Assembly: GCA_963693285.1 (NCBI GenBank)
Contig: OY848917.1
Location: forward strand, 18,457,745 to 18,521,744
Reading direction: 5' to 3'
DNA length: 64,000 bases
DNA from: Xestospongia muta
Taxonomy: Eukaryota; Porifera; Demospongiae; Haplosclerida; Petrosiidae
Shown here: positions 1-14,059 of the stretch, one piece after another
Position numbering within the stretch: the first letter of the stretch is position 1
Layout of the letters: every line of letters starts with the position of its first letter
The notes under the pieces: generated by a model
What the model was told of the DNA's origin: nothing
Database searches by the model: none
The model's input: the letters and a program-made list of their open reading frames with translations, nothing else
Program-made: the position numbers and the translations under genes

Positions 1-1
1 T

Positions 2-2068
2 CTAACTGCATTTGATGCTCAAAATGATACTATAAAGGATAATCTTTACTTTCTATCTTCTCAATCTGATGACGTTATAATAGAGGGGAACTATGACTAT
101 ATTTCAACAACTACCATAAAACTAAAGAAAGCCAGCAAAGATGTCACTAATGGAACAGTGATACTTCAAACCCTCTCACCGCATATTATTCAATCTATCT
201 TGAATGTTACTTTTAAAGACTGCTCTCTTGGTTTGCAATTTCAGAATGAAACATGTAAATGCCCTAATAACTCCAAAGCTTTTCATGGTTTTGCTAAATG
301 CTATAGAGACTCCAAAGTTGAACTACAACGAGGATATTGGATTGGTAATTATAAGAAGGATAATGTCTCAGATATCATAGTTGTTGCTCAATGTTATTAT
401 TGCAATAATAATGCTTCTACCACTGAGTTAGATGGTGGCTTTCTTCCAGTTAAACATTTGGCGTGTAAAGACAACAGAGAAGGATTTCTTTGCAGTGAAT
501 GCAGAGATGGTACTGCACCTGCTATTAACACAGACGATTCTCAATGTGTAGAATGTAATGGTGTGAATGCTGGTGGTATTTTATATCTTATAACACACTT
601 TATTTTCACAACAATAATATTCTTTGTCATATTGTTCACTAATTTTGCTTTAACATCTGGAAAACTTGCTGCAGTTACCCTATTTGCACAAATGTTTGTG
701 GTCATTCTTGGTGACATTGACCTTTACACAGCTGATATTGTGCAATCTCATAAACTTGCTAATGGGCTTCATCAGTTTTATAGGTTTATATATGGTCTGT
801 TTAATCTTGATTTCTTTCTTGTTTTTCCACCAAGATGTCTGGGACCAAACTTGAACTCAGCTCAAGTATTAGCTCTTCTGTACATTCCTGCTACATACCC
901 TCTGTTTCTTGTATTGGCTACTTACATTGTATTCAAATTAGAAAACAGGTGGGCTTGTCTTCAATTAATATCTGAAAACACTATTCAACGTATTCGACCA
1001 ATACGAGATGCCATTGACAAAAGAAAACATCAAGAAAATATGGACAAAAAGGTGTCACTTGCACAGAAGATTTGGAATGCAATAGCCACTGCTACTCTTC
1101 TGAGTTACACAAAAATCACAATAATGACATATTATCTCTTGACACCAGTTCTACTTTGGGACAAAGACAATAAAATTCAAGGTATTCGCATGTACTTTTA
1201 TGCAAAAAATGGTGCATTTACACCTGAATTTACAATTCCTGCTTTAATCATTGGTTTGTATGTGTTGAGTTTCCCATTTTTCTTGCTACTATTTTTCTAT
1301 GAAGAGGATCTTTCAAATCGAATGTTACACAATTTAGAAGATAGTCAACCCAGTCAATGTGAAGATGAGATAAGAATAGAGCGGACAAAACCAAGGTTTT
1401 TAAATCATCTCTTGTATGCATATCAAAGAGATTACAAACGTGTAAAATCACCAAATAGTTTAGCTAAACCAAATGAAGATGACAACAAATGTTTTAAGTG
1501 TTTCAAAAACCACTGGCAAATACGAATGGGCAGATTTTGGAAATGGGAGAGTCTTCGTAATGATTTTCGTTGGGTTCCTGGAGCATACTTTTTTGTTCGT
1601 ATTTTTCTATTGTCAGCTCGACTTGGTGCCTTTAGTTTTGCAATTCAGTACATAATTCAGATAATTATATGTTCTGTAACAGCTATATTGGTGGTATTTT
1701 TTCAACCATATCGAAAAAGTTGGATGAATAAACTTGATGCTTCTGTATTTCAAATTATGGTAATGATATTAAGTATCAGTTTATATCAATACTACCTTGT
1801 TGTAGCTGGATCTGGATTATCAATGTGGGGATTTGTGTTTCAATATTTTCTAATTTCACTGCCTCTACTTTATCTTGTTTCCTTGGTTGTTAATAGCATC
1901 TGGAAATCTCATTGGTGCAATAAAATGGGGAAAAGCCTAAAGTTGAAATGGTGTCCCAAGAATGGAAAAATTAAACAAATTAATTTAAATGATTTTGCAG
2001 AAAATGAAGAAGAGGAAAAATGCTTGAATGCACAATTTTATGATGTAGGACATACTTTTGTGAAATAA
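2..2068 (+). CDS. Cysteine-rich multi-pass membrane protein, 3' part (5' end outside window)
   Basis: The frame that ends at the TAA of 2066-2068 has no stop back to base 2, so this is the last 688 codons of a longer protein. No intron is visible. The N-terminal visible part is polar. A cysteine-rich stretch follows (about 200-560) with a GFLCSEC block and paired cysteines like those of EGF/ephrin-receptor-like repeats. From about 569 there are nine or ten hydrophobic segments: near 569-655, 660-740, 775-845, 860-940, 1075-1170, 1225-1310, 1580-1720 (two), 1740-1825 and 1830-1910. A charged cytoplasmic loop lies at about 1310-1570, and a short acidic tail ends the protein. The layout (extracellular Cys-rich region, then a membrane bundle) suggests a surface receptor or channel-like protein. 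Such proteins are frequent in sponge genomes, but the function is unknown to me. The reading frame is sure; the role is not. Confidence 0.8.
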   Translation, partial: LTAFDAQNDTIKDNLYFLSSQSDDVIIEGNYDYISTTTIKLKKASKDVTNGTVILQTLSPHIIQSILNVTFKDCSLGLQFQNETCKCPNNSKAFHGFAKCYRDSKVELQRGYWIGNYKKDNVSDIIVVAQCYYCNNNASTTELDGGFLPVKHLACKDNREGFLCSECRDGTAPAINTDDSQCVECNGVNAGGILYLITHFIFTTIIFFVILFTNFALTSGKLAAVTLFAQMFVVILGDIDLYTADIVQSHKLANGLHQFYRFIYGLFNLDFFLVFPPRCLGPNLNSAQVLALLYIPATYPLFLVLATYIVFKLENRWACLQLISENTIQRIRPIRDAIDKRKHQENMDKKVSLAQKIWNAIATATLLSYTKITIMTYYLLTPVLLWDKDNKIQGIRMYFYAKNGAFTPEFTIPALIIGLYVLSFPFFLLLFFYEEDLSNRMLHNLEDSQPSQCEDEIRIERTKPRFLNHLLYAYQRDYKRVKSPNSLAKPNEDDNKCFKCFKNHWQIRMGRFWKWESLRNDFRWVPGAYFFVRIFLLSARLGAFSFAIQYIIQIIICSVTAILVVFFQPYRKSWMNKLDASVFQIMVMILSISLYQYYLVVAGSGLSMWGFVFQYFLISLPLLYLVSLVVNSIWKSHWCNKMGKSLKLKWCPKNGKIKQINLNDFAENEEEEKCLNAQFYDVGHTFVK

Positions 2069-3545
2069 TTCATTTCTTCTTGTGACTTTAAGTTGTGTTA
2101 TTCTTTTTGCTAAAACTTAGGCTCATCATTACATAGTAATGATTTATTACTTAAATATAATTATACTAAATTTAATATGAAAGATGAAAACTGAGAGAAA
2201 GGACTGATTTGTATTCAGCGGATCATTGTGTTTCAATTTGTACTAGTTTTGGATTTAATATCTTAAACTTTGGATTAGGATTATGATAATGCTGTCTTGT
2301 TTACTTATTTATTGGCAATTCAAAGAAGCTTATTGCATTGATACTGAAAGTTCATCAATTGTGTATTGGTAAGTGGTGGTTTCATAAATAGAAGAATGTA
2401 AATAATTTTATAGATCAAATTTTATAAAGAATATTATGTTTTGACAATGGCAGACAAAAAGACTCATCATACAGACACACTGTAAATATTACTGATTATT
2501 ATTCAAACCTGTACAATACATTTGTATCCTTAAATCAGTGAAATATCTCCAGCTATTTATGCACTTTTTTGAATGACAGAACCATTATAATGACGATACA
2601 AATTGAGATCATGATCAGTTAAAGTAGCAATCAGAATCATTTCATATATCTCATCTCCAAATCTCCCACAGTTTCATAGAATAGAGCCACATTAATTCTT
2701 AATTATTATTAGATTAAGATTAACATTATGACACACTTACTAATAGAACAATACAATACAACAGATCTTTTTTATCTGTATATGAAATTTCATTGCTGTA
2801 CAGTGAACATATAGAGTGAATTGCTTCTAAGTCATGTCAGAGCAGTGTTTATTTAAATCCTATTTTTTAAAATGAAAAATAGTATTTTTGGAGGAGGATT
2901 ACCTGAAAAGAATGTGGTGTACTTTTTTGTCTAATAGAATGCCATATACTTTAATGTGAAATTAATACTATACACTAGACCCTAAACCTTAAAGATTGGA
3001 ACATGTATTAACTTCATATTAAAGAGTGGCATTTGAATATCAACAATCTAGACACTGTTTGTTTGTTATTTGTTTTTTGTTTTGTCTCTTTTCATCCTTG
3101 AACTATCTCCACAAATTAAATTCCACTTAATAATTATAATGTGTTTACAACACTGTTCACCTGTATTAAAAATGATTTACCATGTTAAAATTGATAAACT
3201 GTAATATTCTGCCCACTAGCAATATTTCAGTACTCTATAGCTTATGTTTAAATTTGTTTTGGTTAATACAGGAAAATTAGAAACAAATAAGGCATCTTAG
3301 GAGACAGCTAGTAATTATGTTTAGTTGAATCAGACTGTGTTAGGATTATGTGATAATCATAGTATAGTCTCTCATTGCTGTATTGAAATGAAAGTATTTA
3401 AAAATAAATTTCCTGGTGACCTATAACTTGTCTAATAAGAACACGGCGAGGGCTCAAATTTGCACACTCTTGAACACGTGGCAGGTACTAAATAGTAACA
3501 ATGGGAGTAGCTGGCATTTAAATGGCGGCTCGTATGTGCACTAAA
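2069..3545. other. Intergenic region, no gene recognised
   Basis: This is AT-rich sequence between the membrane-protein stop and the first AKR start. I see no convincing ORF or repeat. It should hold the 3' UTR of the upstream gene and, near 3440-3545, the 5' flank of AKR gene A, including a CACGTG palindrome at 3475-3480. Confidence 0.5.
3475..3480. promoter_or_regulatory. CACGTG palindrome upstream of AKR A
   Basis: A CACGTG hexamer lies 71 bp before the ATG. The same hexamer lies 74 bp (7123-7128) and 73 bp (16003-16008) before the starts of B and B'. CACGTG is the classic E-box for bHLH-type factors, but binding here is inferred only from conserved position. Confidence 0.35.
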
Positions 3546-5865
3546 ATGGCGAATAAAGTAAGGCTTCGTATCATATGAGTGTCATAGTTTATGTAATTAC
3601 GTCTTTAGTGGGCAATCACATTGAATACTGGTGCTGTAATTCCTGCCTTTGGATTAGGGTAACACTAATTATTATAGCTAATGTAAACTGAACCAGATAC
3701 ATAAGCTAACTAACTTTATGCTTTGGTAGAACATGGCAGTCAAAGAAGGGAGAAGTTGGTAATGCAGTTGAAGTGGCTATTAGAGCTGGTTATCGTCATC
3801 TTGATTGTGCTTATAGATATAAAAATGAAGATGAGATTGGAGAAGCACTGCAAAAAGTATTCAAGGAAGGTGTGGTCAAAAGAGAGGACCTTTATATTAC
3901 TTCAAAACTTTCGTAAGTTTAGGGCATGCGTTTAAGGTTCACACTATGATGATTTAATTGGTAATGTAGTATGACATTTTATATGAATGTTAATTTTCTA
4001 AAGGAGTAATTGAATAAGTGTGTATTGATATAGTAGTACTTACTTACTATGTTTTAAACTGTGTTGTTGGTAGTACTGTGCCATCAACTTAAAGCCTAGC
4101 AAGAACTGTGTGTGGATATGTGTGGATATGTGTGCATGTATAAGCGATTTAATTATTTTGCTTAAATTAATGACTGTATGTACATGTCTAATACTAGGGA
4201 GTTTATAATATATTTATTTTAAAATTTAGACTTCCTGCCAGATCTATAGACACACGTCCAAAGTTAATATGTTAGGAATGTTAGTTAAATATACCTAAAA
4301 GATTGGTTTTAACTTAAAATCATTCTGACATAATAGATTATTTCATATTTTATTACTACTGTTCTTGAATGCATAAACCACTTTCATTAAAGATAGTTTA
4401 ATCAATCAATATATCTTAGTTAAAATCTTTTTAATTTTAGTTTTTTTCACATGCTGTGTAAAGAGGATATCTATGAATGTTGTGAGACTGTCCTTAAAAA
4501 TCTGCAAACGAACTATTTGGATCTTTTCCTGGTAAATACATTATTCTGTTTTGTATGCTGTTGTGATATATGATCCTAAGATTGTTCTGGTCTGTGTTAT
4601 GTATTTACTTTATTGTTTTGAGCAACTTTCAACTAATTCCTATTACATTGTTTTGAGCAGCTAATTCCTATCAATAACAACTAATGATTTCATTAATTGA
4701 TTTGTAATTAATGACTTCATTAATTGGATGTGGTTGATTATGATTCAAAGAGTATAAGAATATAAGTTTACCTTCATTTTGGCATACCATATTTTGTTCT
4801 AATTCTTCAAATCATATAACACAATACTGAAATATTATTAGCTTCAAAACAATCTTGTAAATAAGAAGTTAGGAAAATCATCATGATTGTGGTAATTATA
4901 GCAGCTGTAATAAACTGTATCATTTTGTACCAAAGTCAATGTCAGTTATATTTCTTACAGCTTCACGTTCCATTTGCTCTCAAGAAGGATGCCACATTTT
5001 CTGAGCTACGTGATGGTGATGTAATTGGTTATGATCCAGCTATCATATCAGCTACTTGGGAAGTATGCACTATAATAATTATTAGTATTATCGGTCATTA
5101 TAAGAAATATTTATAGGTTATGGAAGAGATAGTCTCCAAAGGAATGACCAAAGCTATTGGTATATCTAATTTCACTATAACTAAAACAGTTAACTTGTTG
5201 AAGACAGCTAAGATTGTACCTGCTGTTAATCAAGGTTAAATCATAATTACCACAATATGGTTTTTGATATGAAAGTCAACTTAAATTTTTAATTTGTTTT
5301 TACAGTTGAGTGTCATCCTTATTTACAACAACCTAAACTAAGAGACTTCTGCAAATCTAAAGGTAACTGACTACTTGTGTTATAAGTGACCATGTTTCTC
5401 TATAAAAATAGGAATAGCATTTGAATGTTATGCTCCTTTGGGCTCTCCTACACGTATGAGCGCAAAACCAGATGATCCTGTTGTGATGGAAGATCCTGTC
5501 ATAAAAGAATTGGCTGTCAAATATAATGCTTCACCAGCTCAAGTGAGACTTGTTGGACTAAGATTAACAATACCATTAAGAATATCCACTATGTTTTTGC
5601 CTTTTGTAAATTAATTCATTGTATTTTTTAGATATGTATAGCTTTTCTGCTTCATCTGGGCTTAATAGTTATCCCTAAATCAGTGACAGAATCTCGTATT
5701 ATAGAAAACCTCAAAGCAACTGAGATCACTCTTGCATCTGATGAAATAGAGAAATTGAAAGGTCTTGATAGGAATGCCCGTCTGTTCACATTTTTGATCG
5801 TTAATCCTGGGAAGACTTTAGAAGAGACTTGGGATATGGCTCAAGATGAGGCTTATCAGATCTAG
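3546..5865 (+). CDS. Aldo-keto reductase A (nine exons, 325 aa)
   Basis: Exons: 3546-3557, 3609-3658, 3730-3912, 4441-4531, 4961-5062, 5117-5234, 5306-5362, 5412-5542, 5632-5865. All junctions are GT-AG and the frame stays open through 325 codons, the usual AKR length. The start is chosen because paralogues B and C begin with the same tiny first exon followed by a TGG-initial exon 2. Visible family marks are [16 protein letters not shown] with Asp46 and Tyr51, ITSKL with Lys80, LHVP with His114 (the D-Y-K-H catalytic tetrad), IGISNF, NQVECHPY, and IPKS with a following RIIEN NADPH-binding block. The likely reaction is NADPH-dependent reduction of aldehydes or ketones in the cytosol. The two pocket tryptophans after the Lys and His motifs are replaced (SKLS, LHVP), so the substrate probably differs from aldose reductase. 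Substrate unknown. Confidence 0.9.
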
Positions 5866-6092
5866 AACAAATATCTGGCTTTTGTCTGAACATTTATTTT
5901 ATATTGTTATTATGACCTGTCTATATTTTCTATTACCTGCCAATGACCTGTCATTCATTTAGATCACCACATCTACCATGGTATTTCTAGCAACTTCCAC
6001 TGTGGTAGATTAAAGTATAAAGAGCATTAGTTATTAGCTTAGGATCTTGTTATTTAAATAACTCTAAATTAGTATTCACTGTCAATGGACCA

Positions 6093-7065
6093 TAACTCTA
6101 AATATTGGGCTCTGTAATTCCAGCATTAGGATAACTTTGGATTAGCCATTAGAGCTGATTATCGTCACATTAACTGTGCTTGTTAATGGAAGGAGTGACA
6201 GTGGGATTAGGAAGATGTATATGATAAGGAAGCTATCACATTGCATTCAGACCTAATTGATAATTAAGGGTGGTTCTTGGTGTAACTTGACTATGATGAC
6301 GTCATAATAAAGACACATAGTGATGCCATCATATTGATGACATCACCTAAACCGTAAACAAAATGTAACATTATTAACTCTATGATACATAATGATGTCA
6401 TCATAGGACATGTTGTTACATCATCAGTCAAGTTACACCAAGAAGCACCCATAATTAATCATGCAAGTTGGTGTCGTATGTGCCCCTCTTGTATGGCCCA
6501 TCACCCTGTACATATTTCGCTGAATGGGGATGAGATTGGAGAAGTAATATTCGAGAAAGGTATGGTCAAAATAGAGAGAAGATACCTAATGTTTGTGTAG
6601 CAAGAGTACAATTGAAACAAGATTGTAATAATTGTCTTAACATTGTATTATAAAAAAACTAGATGTTTTGCTAATAGAATGTTACTTCTCATAATAACAA
6701 TAAGTACTAAATTTATCCTATTGATCAGTTTATGTTTTTCATAAAAATAAATACCACTTCCTAAAGTACAAGATGGTGATTGATACTACTGTTATTGCTA
6801 GTGTTTAGGAGGTATACTAGTCCAAAATTATTATGATTATTATGTTACATGGATTGTTAAATAATGACTATATATATATATATATAATGAATTAAACTTC
6901 ATAATCCTAATAATGTCCTTACATTTGCATCAAAACCATAGAGATCACTCTTACATCTGATTACATAAAAAGTTAAACAATATTAATGAGAACGTTTGAC
7001 AATGTTAGCAATTAAACTCGAGATCTGGGATGTACCTCAATATAATGAAGCTTATTGATATATAG
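6093..7065 (+). pseudogene. Decayed aldo-keto reductase copy
   Basis: Fragments in AKR order can be read. About 6093-6132 resembles exon 2, with the same CTGTAATTCCAGC core. About 6145-6180 resembles exon 3 (AIRADYRHI, with the catalytic Asp now Asn). About 6525-6590 resembles the second half of exon 3 (GDEIGEV). About 6940-7065 resembles exon 9 (EITLTSD, a decayed WDV block, then EAY and a stop). Frames are broken by stops, exons 4-8 are missing, and a 183-bp foreign element (6268-6450) sits inside the exon 3 region. It cannot encode an enzyme. It lies between A and B in the same orientation, so it is a dead array member. Confidence 0.75.
6268..6450. mobile_element. Short inverted-repeat element (MITE) inside the AKR pseudogene
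   Basis: The ends are inverted copies of each other for about 24 bases or more: GGGTGGTTCTTGGTGTAAC at the left, with one mismatch to the reverse complement of the right. The element is flanked on both sides by the identical octamer ATAATTAA (6260-6267 and 6451-6458). An 8-bp target duplication is typical of hAT-superfamily insertions. The inside has no ORF of interest, so this is a non-autonomous element. A TTAA-targeting piggyBac origin is less likely, because TTAA does not abut the right end. Confidence 0.8.
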
Positions 7066-7196
7066 TAGTAATACAATTATTTTTAAGGTGTGGCTCAATG
7101 ACTGTTTTGCATATTTAAAGTTCACGTGTTGCGTAATATACACTCAGCATTTTTTCTTCTGAGCTGCGAGCTGTGAGCTGTGAGGATTGAAGGAAA

Positions 7197-8944
7197 ATGG
7201 CTAGTAAGGTTAGTTGATCTTTTTGTCGAAGGGATTTTTATTTACTTCCTGACTTCCTTTAGTGGACTTTAACTCTTAATACTGGGGCTGTGATTCCAGC
7301 TTTTGGATTAGGGTAGGTATAATTTTTTGTACAAAATAGCTAGTATTTTAACCAGTTTGTCCTTTGAAAGTCTGTTAAATGAATAAATTTGTTGAACTAG
7401 ACTCACCCACCAATTACTTATATTAGTTCAGCTGGAAGCCTTAAAGTTCCAACAACCACATCTGAGAGTATCTGGTATATAATTGCTGAGTGTCTTAGTG
7501 CAAGGCAAATAATCTGAATGGTGCATCAAAATCTCACCTTAGTTTCTATATTATATTACAGCCAAATGTGCTTTTCATTATAAAGCCTGATCAACTATAG
7601 AACAAATATAAAAATGTTGTTTGTCAATATTTTTGCCTTCCAAGTGGATTGTGTACAGTTGTTATAGGAATGAACTTGTATGCAAGCCCTTTCTTTGCCA
7701 GGGCAAATAATGTTAGATGTGTGAATGTATGCTTTCTATTATATGTTCATTGTATTTTTTGTCACAGAACATGGCAGTCAAAGAAGGGAGAAGTCGGTAA
7801 TGCAGTTGAAGTAGCTATTAGAGCTGGTTATCGTCATCTTGATTGTGCTTATATGTACAGAAATGAGGATGAGATTGGAGAGGTTTTGCAGAAACTGTTC
7901 AAGGAAGGTGTGGTTAAAAGAGAAGACCTTTATATCACCTCAAAACTATCGTAAGCTTAAAAGATTAGGAATTTAATTAAGCAAAATATGGATTCCTTTG
8001 TTGATAAAATTTAGTAAAATTTTTATCATTGTTTCCTTAAAATTTAGTTAGATTTTCTCTGTCTTTAGTTCATTTCATATGCTATGTAAAGAAGATGTAC
8101 TTGAATGCTGTCAGACTGTTCTTAAGAACTTGCAAATTGACTGTTTGGACTTATTTCTTGTAAGAAATACTTTATTGTGAATTCAATAAAGGTTGGGCAA
8201 TGAGTTGGAAGTTTCTATAGAAAATAGAACAAAGGAGTAATGAATCCTCATTTGCTATGTAAAGGGACAGCCCATTCATTGTCTAACAAATTGAGCCACA
8301 AAGCCAACCAGTCATTCCACAAGTCCAACCCAAGTATAACTTAGCAGAAGCCATAGTATTTAGAATAATATTATTACTGCCAGCAATAACAACTGCTTTG
8401 GTCCATTGCTAACTATATATCCACTTCATTCTATACTATTATTGTATGATACAAGTCAATGCTATGAATAGAATTGAACCACGTATGTTAACTAATGATG
8501 TTTGCGTTTTGAAGCTATTATTTTTTGTCTTTGTTAGCTCTCTAACTTTTGATGCTTAAATATATTGTAATATAGTTTTGTATTCTACATGTTAGATTGA
8601 TAGAATACATCAGTTATTTGATATTTGTTCTTTAGATTCACAGTCCATTTGCTATGAAGAAAGATGCATCATTTCCTGACGTACGTGATGGTGATATAAT
8701 TGGCTATGATCCTGCTATAATTGCTACTGTTTGGGAGGTAAGAAAACAACTGTTTTGATACAGTTTGATTTTTTCTTTCTTAGGGCATGGAAGAATTAGT
8801 TTCCAAAGGAATGACCAAAGCTATTGGTATATCTAATTTCACTATTACTAAAACTGCTAACTTGTTGAAGACAGCTAAGATTGTACCTGCTGTTAATCAA
8901 GGTTATTTTTTTGATTGGTGCAAATATATATAATTATAATGCTA

Positions 8945-8984
<40 letters not shown>

Positions 8985-10012
8985 CCACATCATTATGTGT
9001 ACTTTTGTTGTACTATAGTTGAGTGTCATCCTTACTTTCAACAAACTAAGCTCAGAGACTTCTGTAAATCTAAAGGTAAATAGAATTGTTGTCATTGTCT
9101 TTAATATCATTTCACTTATTTTATAGGAATAGCATTTGAATGTTATGCTCCTCTTGGTTCTCCTTCACGTTGGGATATAAAACCTGATGAACCAATAGTC
9201 ATGGAAGATCCTCTAATAAAACAGTTGGCTATCAAATATAATGTTTCACCAGCTCAAGTGAGACACGTTTGTGTTTAAGGCATGCTTTGAGTAATATTTA
9301 GATATACTAGTCACTTGTGTATTACATGATTTAAAAGCACAAGAGATGTGATTGAGGTGTGTAGAATAGTGCATGAACTGAAGGTGAGTGTACTGTCTAC
9401 ATGCTGAGATCACTATGGGAACACTCATGTAATGCATGAATAACTAGTAGCTAAAGTATTTAGTTAATCATGTGGGTCATAGCCAATACGAGTCATCACC
9501 ATAATCACAACGATGACCTAATAATTGTGCATTGTCTAATATAAACTACTATCATCTGATTGAAATCAAGGTATCAGTTTGGCTATAAGTCATGTGACTA
9601 TAACTAATGTCACTTATTTGTACTACTTATTAATGCATTGATATTCTTACTCTCCTCTAACATTAAACGTCTTAAGTCTGCTAATTTTGTAGTTAGTTTT
9701 GCGGTTGAAATTTCTAATTATTTGTTGTGACTTGCTTTTAAATATTAGTTTAATATGTTATCTTACTTTCCTCTACAGATATGTATTGCCTTTCTACTTC
9801 ACTTGGGTTTAATAGTTATCCCAAAATCAGTGACAGAGTCTCGTATTATAGAGAACTACAGGGCCACTGAGGTCACTCTTACATCTGATGAAATTGAAAA
9901 ATTGAAAGCTATTGACAAGAATGTTCGTCTCTTCACATTTTTGTTGTTTCAACCTGGCAAGACTGTTGAGGAACTCTGGGATGTGTCTCTAGATGAGGCT
10001 TACAAAGTCTAA
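7197..10012 (+). CDS. Aldo-keto reductase B (nine exons, 325 aa)
   Basis: Exons: 7197-7208, 7263-7312, 7768-7950, 8069-8159, 8636-8737, 8784-8901, 9019-9075, 9127-9257, 9779-10012. Exon lengths match gene A exactly. Catalytic Asp46, Tyr51, Lys80 and His114 are present, as are IGISNF, NQVECHPY and the IPKS NADPH block. The residue after the catalytic His is Ser (IHSP). As in A, the pocket tryptophan after SKL is replaced by Ser, and the next stretch reads [15 protein letters not shown] sits 74 bp before the ATG. The gene is the ancestor or sister of B' (16076-19289), which differs at only a few codons (for example Asp/Gly in exon 8, Arg/Lys in exon 9 and Val/Ile at the C-terminus). Probably a cytosolic NADPH-dependent carbonyl reductase; substrate not predictable. 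Confidence 0.92.
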
Positions 10013-10278
10013 AACTAGTGTCTTTGTTATTTGACATTATTAGTCTTTTTGAATTTTGAATTTATACAATCATGATTTATACTTATTTTCCTCCATTATT
10101 TCTATTGTTGTGGTAGTTGGTAAAATATATATATAACAGCAAACATGGTTGACATATAATGATAGAGGAACAGTCTATAATGTTTACATGATGGTAGTAA
10201 TAACACCATTGCAGTAAATAACTGCTGCAGTATAATTATACTAATAATTATAGTTGAGCCACTCCTCCAATCCTTAAC

Positions 10279-12689
<2,411 letters not shown>

Positions 12690-14059
12690 CTAATTATATG
12701 TAGTGTACAATTGTAGTCTGGTTATAAAATTATCCCTAATAGTATTATAACTAGAGGAAGTAATTAATTAATCCCTAATTATTTTATTAAAAGTTGTTGA
12801 ATTTCTTAAATGGCATAAATTATTAGTTTATAAATAATACAATTAGGAAATTTAATAATCAAATGTTGTACTCATCAGGGTCAGAAAATTCATCACTAAA
12901 CATAGCTGGGTCTTCTCCTATTAACCAGTCTTCAGCTTTCTGCATGTGATAGTCATCAGTGTCTTCATTTGTTTGGTCATATAGACATGGAACTATATTA
13001 TCAGTCTGGTCTTCATCGTTACCTTCAAGGGGAGCTGAAACAGAAACAATTATGTTTAAGATGCAATGTAATGAATGTAACCCTGTGCTTCAACAATGTA
13101 TCTCACAATCAATATGGCTTTTTAAGTATTTAAGATATGATGTCACTGTAATATTGACCTATGGACTATGTCCATGTAGTTGTAAGTCATGTAAAAGTAT
13201 ACATAAGTCAATATGCATAGGTCTAGACTTATTAATTTACTTACGAATGCTAAGAAAAGGGTCATAATCAGCAAATAATGACGGTACAGAGAGATCATAT
13301 AAACTGACAGATGACTGAGTAATTTGGACAAAATTTTTGACCTTATCATCAGACACCTTTGTACCTAAAAAAGAGAACTAACTCCTGGAATATAAGTATT
13401 GTCCTATGATAATAGAATATATCTACATTTAATTTAAACCTTAAATGTTCTAGTGACAATTAATAAATATTGAAAATAACACACAGCATCAGACAAACCT
13501 CCTAAACACAAACGAACACATGTAGACATCCTTTCATCTTGCAGTATTCTTTTTAGTTCAATTAAGAGATGGTTAGTGATTTCAATACAACCACATGAGT
13601 CCAGTTCCATGAGAGCAGTGCAATGCTCTACAAGGGCAGCAACACCTACAAACAATGATAGCTAACACTTAAATATGTATACCACATACGTACAAGCATC
13701 TGTTAGTTTAGGCAAAGCTCTAGCCTTTAATTGCTTCAAGACTCCATTAATTGATAGAGCTATCAGGCCTCCATCAGTCACCTGAGAACAAATGTTTTAA
13801 TATAACTTTATTTTATTATATATAACATTATAATAATTGAACCAAAATCATCCCATTTTGGAAGATACTGACATTGAAATATTGATTAGAGCTACAAAGA
13901 TCATATAATTAGCAGGAATGTCTGTGGAAGACACTGCTTTCTAATGTGCATAGTGCATAATTTAAATCTTTGTCATTGTAACAGTTTAGGTAATGAATGC
14001 ACTAATACTATGTAAATTCAGGTACTAATGATGGCTCGATATTTTGTTTACATTCATAA

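Noticed and set aside
6268..6450. piggyBac (TTAA) assignment for the MITE
   Set aside because: TTAA abuts only the left end, while an exact 8-bp duplication fits both sides.
9246..9437. Minus-strand ORFs in intron 8 of B and B' (9246-9437, 18125-18388)
   Set aside because: They lie in intron sequence, differ in length between the duplicates and show no motif.
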